Assembly (NCBI RefSeq): GCF_004139715.1
Contig: NZ_CP035544.1
Span: 1,302,001-1,366,000, forward strand
Direction: 5' to 3'
From: Muriicola soli
GTDB taxonomy: Bacteria > Bacteroidota > Bacteroidia > Flavobacteriales > Flavobacteriaceae
Length of the DNA: 64,000 nucleotides
The position numbers were made by a program, and so were the translations under genes. Positions 56,420 through 64,000 of this stretch are shown piece by piece. The notes below the pieces were generated by a model. It was not told where the DNA came from. It did not search any database and saw nothing but the letters and a program-made list of their open reading frames with translations. Numbering within the stretch: position 1 is the stretch's first letter; each line of letters opens with the position of its first letter.

Positions 56420-57211
56420 ATGAGTAATTCTTCTGAAAACAAATGGGCCCTAATTCTGGGCGGAAGCAGGGGATTAGGCCTTGCCACTGCTAAAAAACTG
56501 GCCAGGCACGGATACGCCATTTGCGTAGTACACCGCGATCGAAGAAATGAGTTAGAAGCCATAGAAAAGCACTTTGGTGAAATAAAAAAAGATGCGCCTG
56601 CCTTTTGTTCTTTTAATGCTGATGCTGTTAATTCGGAAAAGAGGGGGGAGATCATCGCTGCACTTCAAAGTGTAATCAAAGGTAATGGCACAGTCAAGGT
56701 ATTGGTTCACAGTATTGCCAAAGGAAGTTTAAAGCCCATGGTCGCTGAAAAAGGAGAGTGTCTTAGTTCTGAAGACTTCGAGATCACCTTCCGGGCAATG
56801 GCCCTTAGTCTGTATGATTGGGTTCAGGGCCTGATCGCTGCCCGACTTAACGATCCGGACATGCGGGTGGTCTCCTTTACCAGCGAGGGAAATAAAAAGG
56901 CTATGCCCGGATATGCTGCAGTTTCGGTAGCCAAGGTGGCCCTGGAAGCCATAACGCGAAGTATGGCTGTCGAATTTGCCAACTTAGGCATCAAAGCGAA
57001 TTGCATACAGGCCGGAGTAACCGAAACCAGTTCCTTTGCAATGATTCCCAACAGTGATAAAATCAAAGAGAATGCGGTAAAAAGAAATCCTTTCGGTCGT
57101 ATTACGCTGCCCGAAGACGTAGCGAACACAGTTTATATGCTATCGCTGGAAGAATCGAAGTGGATCACAGGCACCATCATTAAAGCAGACGGGGGGGAGA
57201 GTTTAAGATGA
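56420..57211 (+). CDS. FabL-like enoyl-ACP reductase (SDR), cluster gene 4
   Basis: A 263-residue short-chain dehydrogenase: LGGSRGLGLATAKKLARHGY (dinucleotide site), HSIAKGSLKPM and MPGYAAVSVAKVALEAITRSMAVEF. The tyrosine-lysine pair is spaced as Y-x6-K, the enoyl-reductase spacing of FabI and FabL, not the Y-x3-K of ketoreductases, and the surrounding sequence resembles Bacillus FabL. It therefore probably reduces enoyl-ACP in the cluster's acyl pathway. The FabZ-like gene begins four bases before its stop. Confidence 0.85.
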   Translation: MSNSSENKWALILGGSRGLGLATAKKLARHGYAICVVHRDRRNELEAIEKHFGEIKKDAPAFCSFNADAVNSEKRGEIIAALQSVIKGNGTVKVLVHSIAKGSLKPMVAEKGECLSSEDFEITFRAMALSLYDWVQGLIAARLNDPDMRVVSFTSEGNKKAMPGYAAVSVAKVALEAITRSMAVEFANLGIKANCIQAGVTETSSFAMIPNSDKIKENAVKRNPFGRITLPEDVANTVYMLSLEESKWITGTIIKADGGESLR

Positions 57212-57663
57212 TCACAACTGGGGAAATTCTAAAATTATTACCCTATTCCGAACCCTTTTTGTTTGTGGATGAGATCATTGAAATCAATGAAAAGGGTTGC
57301 CAGGGTACTTATGGCTTTCGAAAAGACCTGCCGTTTTACAGGGGCCATTTTAAAGATCAAGCGGTTACGCCGGGTGTAATTCTTACCGAATGTTGTGCTC
57401 AGATAGGTCTGGTATGCCTTGGAATCTACCTTTTGCACAATGAAGGACAAACGAAATCCGGTAATCTGCAAGTAGCCATGAGCAGTGCTGAAATGGAATA
57501 TTTAAAACCGACTTTTCCGGAAGAAAAAGTGAGGGTGGTTTCTGAAAAAGTCTATTTCCGATTTTCAAAATTGAAATGTAAAGTAAAAATGTTTAATTCT
57601 CATAATGAGATCATTTGTCAGGGGACGATTTCCGGAATGTTAAAGCGCGAACAAGATGGATAA
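57208..57663 (+). CDS. FabZ-like beta-hydroxyacyl-ACP dehydratase, cluster gene 5
   Basis: A 151-residue hotdog-fold protein. LLPYSEPFLFVDEIIEI matches the FabZ N-terminal helix and strand, and FYRGHFKDQAVTPGVILTECCAQIG carries the catalytic His47 and Glu61. It should dehydrate 3-hydroxyacyl-ACP. It overlaps both neighbours (four and eight bases), so it is translated together with the reductase and the ketoacyl synthase. Confidence 0.88.
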   Translation: MITTGEILKLLPYSEPFLFVDEIIEINEKGCQGTYGFRKDLPFYRGHFKDQAVTPGVILTECCAQIGLVCLGIYLLHNEGQTKSGNLQVAMSSAEMEYLKPTFPEEKVRVVSEKVYFRFSKLKCKVKMFNSHNEIICQGTISGMLKREQDG

Positions 57664-58929
57664 ACGAGTTGTTATCACGGGCATGGGGATATGTGCACCT
57701 AACGGCATCGACCTAAATACCTTTGCGGATGCCCTGGAAAAGGGAAGTAGTGGTATCCGATTTTATCCAGAGTTAAAGAGTCTAAATTTTAGATGTCAAA
57801 TTGCTGGAAAGCCGAATATTAGTAAAGATCATATAAATAAATACTTTACATCACTTGAACAAAAAGGATTGTTGGCAAGCGGACTCATTTACGGGGTGAT
57901 TGCGGGAATGGATGCCTGGAAAGATGCGGGATTACATCCAACCGACGCCGAGACAACAGACTGGGGTAGCGGAGTAATTTTCGGTACGGGAATCCTCGGA
58001 ATTGATAAGTTACGGGAAGCCATTTACCTCGTAGACCAAGGTAAAACCAAAAGGTTGGGAAGTACCACAGTAACTCAAACCATGGCAAGCGGTATAAGCG
58101 CGTATTTAGGGGGATAATTGGAGCCGGGAACCAGGTGACTACAAATTCTTCAGCCTGTACCACAGGTACTGAGGGGGTTCTTATGGCTTACGAGCGTATC
58201 GCATCAGGGAAAGCTGAACGAATGCTCGTGGGAAGTTGTAGTGACAGCGGACCTTATGTCTGGGGAGGCTTTGACGCCATGCGAATCCTGCCATGGAGAT
58301 ATAATGAGAGGCCTGATGAGGCCAGCAGGCCTATGAGTGCCTCAGCTACCGGTTTTGTTCCCGGGAGTGGGGCAGGAGCAATGGTTCTTGAAACTCTGGA
58401 AAGTGCACAACAGCGAAAGGTCCCCATCTATGCTGAGATCTTAGGTGGCGCTATTAACTGTGGGGGACAACGCAGCGGAGGAACGATGACAGCTCCTAAT
58501 AAAATCGCAGTACAGCGCTGTATACAAGAAGCCGTTTTGAATAGTGGAATATCCACAGATGAAATTGACAGTATTAACGGGCATCTCACTGCCACTGCCA
58601 AGGATACTGATGAGATCGAAAATTGGTGTAAGGCTCTGGGAAGGGAACAACAGGATTTTCCCCTGATCAATTCTTTTAAAGGAATGGTGGGCCATTGTTT
58701 GGCAGCCGCAGGATCAGTAGAATCCGTTGGAACCGTATTGCAGCTTAAAAACCAAATGGTTTACGGGAACGTAAACTGTGAAGATCCTCATCCTGAAATC
58801 CTAAAATGGATACACCCTTCGAAAATTCCACAGGCCAGTGTTCAAAAATCCTTAAAAATTGTCGCCAAAGCGAGTTTTGGTTTTGGGGATGTAAATGCTT
58901 GTGTTATTTTTAAGCAATTTAAAAACTGA
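57656..58929 (+). pseudogene. Beta-ketoacyl-ACP synthase, interrupted by a one-base frameshift, cluster gene 6
   Basis: The first frame (57656-58117) encodes MDKRVVITGMGICAPNGID to ...ASGISAYLGG and stops at 58115-58117. The second frame resumes without loss: IIGAGNQVTTNSSACTTGTEGV. Adding one G to the run of five at 58109-58113 restores a 424-residue FabF-type synthase. All catalytic residues are present: Cys168 (numbering of the repaired protein) in SSACTTG, His in NGHLTATAKDTDE and His in FKGMVGHCLAAAGSVE. So either the gene is recently broken or a base was lost in sequencing; it is not two genes. It should catalyse chain extension on the cluster ACP. A start within the second frame (58135) would lack the first half. 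Confidence 0.85.
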
Positions 58930-58932
58930 TCC

Positions 58933-59181
58933 ATGTCTAACGAAGATCGATATAGTACCTTAAAAAGTATCATCAAACCATACCTGCCCGATGATATTTC
59001 TTCGGATTCCATTACTAAGGATAGTCATTTGATCAATGAATTAAATATCAATTCTGCTAATTTGGTGGATATTGTGCTCGATGTGGAAGATGCTTTTGAC
59101 ATCACGCTTGAAAATGAAGAGATGGATGATATGCAAACCGTGGGAGATGCCCTGGCTATTATCGAAGCAAAGCTTCAATAA
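58933..59181 (+). CDS. Acyl carrier protein, cluster gene 7
   Basis: An 82-residue acidic, helical protein. LNINSANLVDIVLDVEDAFDITLENEEMDDMQTVGDAL is the ACP helix II-III region; Ser41 in INSANLV is the phosphopantetheine site (usual DSLxxVE). It is three bases after the ketoacyl synthase. As a second, dedicated ACP it should hold the acyl intermediate for the cluster's dehydratase, reductase and synthase. Confidence 0.9.
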   Translation: MSNEDRYSTLKSIIKPYLPDDISSDSITKDSHLINELNINSANLVDIVLDVEDAFDITLENEEMDDMQTVGDALAIIEAKLQ

Positions 59182-59312
59182 AATTAGCATACGTTTTCTA
59201 TTAGGAATCCTGCCGTTTTTCATGTAAGAGCTTCAGACAAATATTTCTTCAAACCCAAAGATTTAGCCCAAAATTTCGTAATTTAAGGGGTGAAAAGCGA
59301 CCTTTTGCGAAC

Positions 59313-59669
59313 TTGAAATGCAGCATTATGAATGCCCTGGATCCGCAAAATAAGAAGAAATCCACGCCGTCGGGTAACAAGCCCTTGCATTACCTGGAGC
59401 GGCAGCAAGGGTATTTGAGATCTCTTTCCCGAAAGCTCAGATCTTATCATTGCGTTCCAAAAACCGTCCAGCTACACGAACAAATGGACGATTTAAGGCG
59501 CTCCATACAAAGCCTTATAAAGGAAAATGAAAACCTGATGACCTCCATTAGACAGTCGGGCAGAAGTGCACGGCCTTTTTTCGATGAATGTGAAACGCAG
59601 CTGGAGAAGATTAAGAAGCTGGAAAGAGATGTCCTGGCTTATATTGGTAAAGCCAAAATCTTGGGTTAA
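59313..59669 (+). CDS. Hypothetical coiled-coil protein
   Basis: A 118-residue (or 113 from ATG 59328) basic, helical protein with heptad-like segments (LERQQGYLRSLSRKLRSY, QMDDLRRSIQSLIKENENLM, ETQLEKIKKLERDVLAYIG). No signal peptide, no known domain. It lies 131 bases after the ACP gene, so it need not belong to the polyketide cluster, and it overlaps the convergent TerC gene by four bases. The start is uncertain. Confidence 0.55.
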   Translation: MKCSIMNALDPQNKKKSTPSGNKPLHYLERQQGYLRSLSRKLRSYHCVPKTVQLHEQMDDLRRSIQSLIKENENLMTSIRQSGRSARPFFDECETQLEKIKKLERDVLAYIGKAKILG

Positions 59670-60628
59670 TCAGGTAGTTTCGTTCCTGTTTCCCCCTTTT
59701 CAGGAATCAGCAGGGAAGAAATTATTCCTGATGCCAGGGATACTACAATCAGGGTAAGAGAAACCCATTCAGGAACATGGATAATTTCTGCAGTTAGCAT
59801 TTTCAGGCCCACAAAACCCAAAATTACCACAAGGCTGTAATTGATAAACCTGAATTTGGCCAACATCCTCGATACTAAAAAATACATTGATCTCAGGCCA
59901 AGGATAGCCATGATATTAGAGCTAAATACAAGAAAGGGGTCGGCAGTGATGGCCAGTATAGCCGGGATACTATCCAGGGCAAAAAGGATATCTGTAAGTT
60001 CAATAACTATCAAGGCTACAAAAAGAGGGGTAGCTGCTTTGATCCCCATTCGGCGCAAGAAAAAATGCCGTCCGTTCATGTGTTTGGTGAGAGGATAGAT
60101 TTTCCTCAGATACTTAAAAACAAGAGAACGCTTGGGGTCGAATTTAATGGAATCTGATTTGAGCATCTTAAATGCGGTGTACAAGAGAAAGACACCAAAG
60201 ACATAGATAGCCCATTCAAACTGCGTGATCAGTGCCACACCAAAAACGATCATAAGGGCCCTGAAAACAATGGCCCCAAGGATTCCCCAAAAAAGAACCC
60301 TGTGCTGGTATTTGGGCGGAATGGCAAAGGCAGAGAAGATAACCGCAATAACGAATACATTATCTATACTCAGGGAAAGCTCAATAAGATAACCGGTAAT
60401 ATAATTCAGTACAGCTGTGTCTGGAGACATTCCGGTGGGATTCTCCGTGAGACCTGTAGAAAACAACCAGTAAATTACCCCACTAAAACTAAAGGCCACC
60501 GTCACCCAGAGTGCTGTCCATAGGCCAGCTTCCCTACTTTTAATTACATGGTCCCTTTTATTAAATAAACCGAGATCAAGAGCTAGGAAGACAATAATGA
60601 GAGAGATAAAAGCAACCCAAACCAACAT
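59666..60628 (-). CDS. TerC/Alx family membrane protein
   Basis: A 320-residue inner-membrane protein with about nine hydrophobic segments. Family landmarks: LALDLGLFNKRDHVI near the N-terminus, LSLSIDNVFVIAVIFSAFAIPPKYQHRVLFWGILGAI (with the conserved S-x-DN), and VIELTDILFALDSIPAILAITADPFLVFSSNIMAILGLRSMYFLV. Alx/TerC proteins export Mn2+ or support metal loading of exported enzymes. Isolated gene. Confidence 0.92.
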   Translation of the reverse strand: MLVWVAFISLIIVFLALDLGLFNKRDHVIKSREAGLWTALWVTVAFSFSGVIYWLFSTGLTENPTGMSPDTAVLNYITGYLIELSLSIDNVFVIAVIFSAFAIPPKYQHRVLFWGILGAIVFRALMIVFGVALITQFEWAIYVFGVFLLYTAFKMLKSDSIKFDPKRSLVFKYLRKIYPLTKHMNGRHFFLRRMGIKAATPLFVALIVIELTDILFALDSIPAILAITADPFLVFSSNIMAILGLRSMYFLVSRMLAKFRFINYSLVVILGFVGLKMLTAEIIHVPEWVSLTLIVVSLASGIISSLLIPEKGETGTKLPD

Positions 60629-60712
60629 GGGGGGAAAAATTTAAAGTTAAATATACACAACCTGCTGTACAATTTCATCAAATGAAATATTCGATTTGTC
60701 AAATTGCCAAGC

Positions 60713-61915
60713 TTATCGGCTAAGTCGATTCGATATATAAAAATACCCCAGCAGCAAATAAGCTAATATCCCACAACACAAAAACCCGAGAAAGATGGGA
60801 AAAATAGAATCACTTACAAAGCTACCGATATACGCACTGATGGGTACGGCCATCAAAGTAGCCAAACAACCCGTAAGGGCCGATCCAATCCCCGCAATAT
60901 GTCCAAGGGGCTCCATGGCCAGTGCTCGCAAATTGCCAAAGATAAAACCTACCGCAAAAAATTGCATCCCAAAAAACGCAAGTGCTACCCAGTAGGGTGG
61001 ATTTTCCTGTCCGTAAAATGCAATCACATATAACAGTGGAACAAGGATATAAAAGGCGAGGGCAATTGTCACTAAACGCAACATACCGAACCTCAATACA
61101 AGGGTTCCATTCAGCAGAGTGGCTGTACCTATAGTGATGGCGAGACAGGCAAAAATATAGGGGAAGGATTCTTTCATCAGGTATTGATCCTCAAAAACCT
61201 GCTGGGCGGTACTCAGGTAGACCAGGAATGAACCGGTAATAAATCCCCAGATAAAAGTAAAAACCATGGTTTGCCGGTAATTCAGCAATTCCCGGTACCC
61301 GTTAATGAATACATTTAGCCGGAATGAATTTCGATTTTTGGGTGCCAGCGTTTCCGGCTGCCTTCTCCAGAACCAAATCCCGACAAGGAGGGCAAAAATG
61401 ACTTGAAAATGAAAGATAGCCTCCCATCCCATGGCGTCGAGCACCCATTTTCCCAGCGTTGGTGCCACGATAGGCACAAGGATAAATACAACCACTACAA
61501 AAGACAAGATCCTTGCCATTTGGTCTCCGCTATAGCGGTCTCTGATCATGGCGACACTTATGGTTCTCGGTGCTGACAAAGCAATACCTTGCAAAATCCT
61601 GCCTACAATCATGATTTCGAATGTGGGGGCGTAAACACAGAGCAAGCTCGCTCCTATGAATAGCGCAAATCCGACATAAACCACCGGCTTGCGTCCCACA
61701 CTGTCCGAAACCGGGCCAAAGAGCAAAGGGCCAATACCCAGGCCCAGGAAGAATAGCGTTATCAACAACTGATTCTGCGCAAGACTGGTGGTTCCTATGT
61801 CCCGTCCAATCAAATCCAGGGCCGGCAGCAGGGCGTCGAGCGCCAAAGCAGCTATCGACATCAGCGCGGCCATTAGACCAACAAATTCGAGTTGCGAACG
61901 CCTTTGGATTTTCAT
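60713..61915 (-). CDS. Multidrug efflux MFS transporter (Bcr/CflA family)
   Basis: A 400-residue major-facilitator carrier with 12 predicted transmembrane helices. LDALLPALDLIGRDIG and FLGLGIGPLLFGPVSDSVGRKPVVYVGF (motif A between helices 2 and 3) plus RILQGIALSAPRTISVAMIRDRY fit the Bcr/CflA drug-proton antiporter group. It is 100 bases from the TerC gene on the same strand and may share its transcript only loosely. An exporter near the polyketide cluster is suggestive, but it is not in the operon. Confidence 0.92.
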   Translation of the reverse strand: MKIQRRSQLEFVGLMAALMSIAALALDALLPALDLIGRDIGTTSLAQNQLLITLFFLGLGIGPLLFGPVSDSVGRKPVVYVGFALFIGASLLCVYAPTFEIMIVGRILQGIALSAPRTISVAMIRDRYSGDQMARILSFVVVVFILVPIVAPTLGKWVLDAMGWEAIFHFQVIFALLVGIWFWRRQPETLAPKNRNSFRLNVFINGYRELLNYRQTMVFTFIWGFITGSFLVYLSTAQQVFEDQYLMKESFPYIFACLAITIGTATLLNGTLVLRFGMLRLVTIALAFYILVPLLYVIAFYGQENPPYWVALAFFGMQFFAVGFIFGNLRALAMEPLGHIAGIGSALTGCLATLMAVPISAYIGSFVSDSIFPIFLGFLCCGILAYLLLGYFYISNRLSR

Positions 61916-61949
61916 CCGGCAAAAGTAGGCTTTTCTGTAGGATTACTCC

Positions 61950-62087
61950 TCAGAACACTTTGAAGACATAGCCCAAAAGCCAGTATAAAATCAGAAATAT
62001 AAAGACTGTTCCTATACAGCCGCAGCGCCCTCCACCAATTTTCTTGGCACCGTAGCCGGCAATGATTGCTCTGACCAGATTTTTCAT
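61950..62087 (-). CDS. Small membrane protein, 45 residues
   Basis: Translated from ATG 62087: MKNLVRAIIAGYGAKKIGGG, then RCGCIGTVFIFLILYWLLGY, then VFKVF. A basic, glycine-rich N-terminus, a CGC cysteine pair and one hydrophobic helix (about residues 25-40). Short proteins with this 'GAKK-GGG-C..' layout recur in Flavobacteriaceae. It fills the gap between the DUF6268 gene (11 bases upstream) and the exporter. Function unknown. Confidence 0.6.
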   Translation of the reverse strand: MKNLVRAIIAGYGAKKIGGGRCGCIGTVFIFLILYWLLGYVFKVF

Positions 62088-62098
62088 TTGATGTTTCT

Positions 62099-63043
62099 TT
62101 AGGGTTTAGGGTTGTTTTTTACCAGATTAAATCGATATACCATCTCAAATTTAAACTGAAAACTGTCGTTCAGGTCCTGATTCAGAATCTCCCTGTCATT
62201 TCCAAAGAAGATGCCGACCAGGGAAAGGTCTATTTTATCCTCATTGTTATACACTTTAAAATTCCTGAAAAAAGAATAGCCAAACTTACCCCTGAGTAAA
62301 AGGGACGGAGTTATTTTAAGCTGTCCGTAGAGATATAATTCATTTGAAGCTCTCGTTACATAGTGGTCGTTAAAACCTTCTTTCTGAATACTGAAGGAAG
62401 AGCCCAGGCCATCAAAGCGCATCCCGGCAGATATTACACTGTTGAGACTGTAATTCAGGTCTACCCTGACCGGCAGAAAGATATCAGCTTCAAAAAGATC
62501 ACTTGCACTTTTGTAGTACATCCCGACAATGGGAACCAGCAGCAAGCCAAACTCTTCTGTATTCCCGTATAATCCGTATAGGTATTTTAACCGATTGGTT
62601 TTTGTCCTGGTCAACAAAGCTACCGCCCCAATCTGATTCCCTTTCCTGAAACCAGTACTGAAATCAGAAGCTACTTTGGGGATGAGTACAAAAGTTCCCG
62701 ACCATTTCTCATTAAAAGTAGTATTCCAACCCAACCTCAGATTTATCCCGTATAAATTGGTTTCAGGACTGGGGGACGGACTTAAATCGACATTGATACG
62801 ATTTGCACTTAGCCCAAAGATCAGGGCATTTTTTTTATCGAGTACCAGAGGCAGGTCAAGGTTTATATTCCATTCCTGAATAGCGGATTCAATATTAGTG
62901 TCTTCGAGGTTTCGTTCAAAAGAGGAAGTATAGGAAAACGAAGCCAGATCAATGTGGTCTTGTCCGGTCATAAGAAAAGTGCCACTTAGTAAGGCACTGC
63001 ACAATACAATTATTCGGAAAAAGCGAATGCACACCATTGCCAC
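62099..63043 (-). CDS. DUF6268-like outer-membrane beta-barrel protein
   Basis: A 314-residue exported protein (signal peptide to about residue 27, FLMTGQ). The mature part is a series of amphipathic beta strands (YGINLRLGWNTTFNEKWSGTFVLIPKV, ELYLYGQLKITPSLLLRGKFGYSFF), ending in a strand plus short tail (FEMVYRFNLVKNNPKP). This matches the DUF6268 barrel family seen in Bacteroidota. No function known. It leads into the 45-residue membrane protein gene. Confidence 0.75.
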   Translation of the reverse strand: MAMVCIRFFRIIVLCSALLSGTFLMTGQDHIDLASFSYTSSFERNLEDTNIESAIQEWNINLDLPLVLDKKNALIFGLSANRINVDLSPSPSPETNLYGINLRLGWNTTFNEKWSGTFVLIPKVASDFSTGFRKGNQIGAVALLTRTKTNRLKYLYGLYGNTEEFGLLLVPIVGMYYKSASDLFEADIFLPVRVDLNYSLNSVISAGMRFDGLGSSFSIQKEGFNDHYVTRASNELYLYGQLKITPSLLLRGKFGYSFFRNFKVYNNEDKIDLSLVGIFFGNDREILNQDLNDSFQFKFEMVYRFNLVKNNPKP

Positions 63044-63164
63044 GAAAGATACTTCTTTTGTTGAAGTCTTTGCTTATTAAAATTAAATTACTGGGTTGAC
63101 TACAATTGAAATCGGAAGAAATAATGAATAAGTTGTAACTTTAGAAAAGTAAGATATAAACACT

Positions 63165-63536
63165 ATGAAAATACGTATTAAAGGAAATTCGGTGCGTTTC
63201 CGACTTACCAAAACTGAAGTGGAAGAACTCTGTTCTAAAGGTGCCATTGAAGAAGTAACGCATTTTAAGAATAAGCCCTTTGCCTATGCGGTGAAACGAA
63301 CTACAAAAGAAGGTATTCACGCCACTTTTGAGCAGGATGCAATAACACTGCATGTTGATGAACGACTTTTAGACGGTTGGAATCACAACGATAAAGTCGG
63401 TTTTGATCATGCTGAGAAAATCGATTCAGAAACCACTCTGAGTATCTTGCTGGAAAAGGATTTTGTTTGTCTCGATGAGCGCCTTGAAGACCAAAGTGAT
63501 AATTATCCAAACCCCAAAATGGAGTCCCAATATTAA
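63165..63536 (+). CDS. DUF7009 family protein
   Basis: A 123-residue cytoplasmic protein starting MKIRIKGNSVRFRLTKTEVEEL, the usual opening of the DUF7009 family, then ITLHVDERLLDGWNHNDKVGFD and LSILLEKDFVCLDERLEDQSDNYPNP, ending in a Cys-Asp and Asp-rich tail. Such genes sit next to molybdopterin oxidoreductases, and here an FdhF/YdeP gene starts 24 bases downstream. A maturation or accessory role is inferred. A near-consensus -7 TAACTTTA at 63136-63143 precedes it. Confidence 0.8.
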   Translation: MKIRIKGNSVRFRLTKTEVEELCSKGAIEEVTHFKNKPFAYAVKRTTKEGIHATFEQDAITLHVDERLLDGWNHNDKVGFDHAEKIDSETTLSILLEKDFVCLDERLEDQSDNYPNPKMESQY

Positions 63537-63560
63537 GACCAATTAAAGAATAATTTCAAT

Positions 63561-64000
63561 ATGCCGGTAGAACCAAGACCCATTAAACGAAATGTATCTC
63601 AGCGAGGTCCAGAGGAGTTCTCAGATCTCAGGATAAAGGAACCTATGCGGATCGCAGCAGGTACGGAAGGCGTTTATCAAGCTTTAAAGCACAGCTTCAA
63701 GGAAATGGGGATAAGCCGTTCTATTCCAGCGTTATTTAAATTAAATCAAAAGGACGGGTTTGACTGCCCCAGCTGTGCCTGGCCCGACCCTGAACATCCT
63801 TCTCCTATCGCTGAATATTGTGAGAACGGGGCCAAAGCTTTGGCTGATGAAGCCACTACATCACACATAGGAAAAGATTTCTTTGCCAAATATTCGGTTG
63901 AGGAATTGTCGCGTTTATCGGATTATCAGATTAACGCCTTTGGCCGGCTAACAGAACCTCTGCTACTCAAGGCAGACAGCCTTTATTACGAGCCTATAAG
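63561..64000 (+). CDS. FdhF/YdeP family molybdopterin oxidoreductase, N-terminal part (runs off window)
   Basis: From ATG 63561 the frame is open to the window end (about 146 codons): MPVEPRPIKRNVSQRGPEEF, then GTEGVYQALKHSFKEMGISRSIPALFKLNQKDGFDCPSCAWPDPEHPSPIAEYCENGAKALADEATT. The CPSCAWPDP and FCENG-type block is characteristic of YdeP-like formate-dehydrogenase-related proteins, which bind molybdenum cofactor. The catalytic domain lies downstream. It is coupled to the DUF7009 gene. Confidence 0.92.
   Translation, partial: MPVEPRPIKRNVSQRGPEEFSDLRIKEPMRIAAGTEGVYQALKHSFKEMGISRSIPALFKLNQKDGFDCPSCAWPDPEHPSPIAEYCENGAKALADEATTSHIGKDFFAKYSVEELSRLSDYQINAFGRLTEPLLLKADSLYYEPI

Noticed and set aside
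57656-58117. A separate 153-residue ketoacyl synthase-like gene, with another gene from 58135
   Set aside because: The two halves make one complete enzyme when a single G is restored; neither half alone has the whole active site.
58109-58117. Programmed ribosomal frameshift in the ketoacyl synthase
   Set aside because: No typical slippery heptamer with downstream structure was recognised, and ketoacyl synthases are not known to use one; a lost base is simpler.

Overview
The window looks like chromosome from a Bacteroidota bacterium of the family Flavobacteriaceae (genus not assigned). Evidence: many Gram-negative envelope proteins of types typical of that group (OmpA-like lipoproteins, DUF4369/TlpA-type thioredoxin lipoprotein, M1-like protein with a C-terminal barrel, fused E1 alpha/beta dehydrogenases), start sites without clear Shine-Dalgarno sequences, and several upstream elements that fit the Bacteroidota sigma factor consensus (TTTG, about 19 bases, TAnnTTTG). 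Gene density is very high; no intergenic stretch exceeds about 300 bases, and I saw no rRNA, tRNA, CRISPR array, insertion sequence or prophage.

Layout. 1-9511: end of a patatin-like phospholipase, two related OmpA-like genes, an M20 amidohydrolase, a DsrE protein, a UvrD/PcrA helicase with a TsaC-like tRNA-modification gene behind it, a glycosyltransferase and an orphan HsdR_N nuclease-like protein. 9538-22287: DNA polymerase III delta, DoxX, a kinase-aminotransferase fusion, a fused E1 dehydrogenase, an M1-like protein that lacks its zinc motif, a LOG-family hydrolase and uvrA. 22447-24068: a DNA-metabolism protein (TIGR03915 type) divergent from a LexA-like self-cleaving repressor, with four palindromic boxes between them; this looks like a small damage-inducible switch. 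24065-33149: gamma-glutamyltransferase, ACP phosphodiesterase, phosphoglucosamine mutase, a lipid A type acyltransferase divergent from a rhomboid protease across a 24-base perfect palindrome, a propeller lipoprotein and a TlpA-like lipoprotein. 33248-45095: a small outer-membrane protein with a broken signal peptide, a large FAD/Fe-S oxidoreductase, an LpxH-like phosphoesterase with altered metal ligands, chorismate synthase, a dicarboxylate symporter, a DCC protein, MutS2, a DUF6340 lipoprotein and an MscS channel. 45242-53394: uracil-DNA glycosylase, a DUF1835/nucleoside phosphorylase/binding-protein-fold operon, SUI1, a 2OG oxygenase, a second fused E1, a lipocalin-like lipoprotein and an OmpA protein ending in a strong terminator.

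53473-59181 is the most distinctive part: seven tightly packed or overlapping genes encoding an FAD oxidoreductase, a methyltransferase, a type III polyketide synthase, a FabL-like enoyl reductase, a FabZ-like dehydratase, a ketoacyl synthase and a dedicated acyl carrier protein. Together they read as a specialised-metabolite pathway in which a private partial fatty-acid synthase makes an acyl starter that the type III synthase extends into a resorcinol or pyrone, followed by methylation and oxidation or reduction. The ketoacyl synthase carries a one-base frameshift in a G run. The product is not known from the sequence.

59313-64000 holds a small coiled-coil protein, a TerC-family membrane protein, a Bcr/CflA exporter, a 45-residue membrane protein, a DUF6268 barrel, and a DUF7009 gene followed by the start of an FdhF/YdeP molybdopterin oxidoreductase that runs off the window.

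Two genes (33248-33744 and 57656-58929) have one-base deletions in homopolymer runs. Either these are assembly errors or both genes are recently damaged; raw reads would decide.
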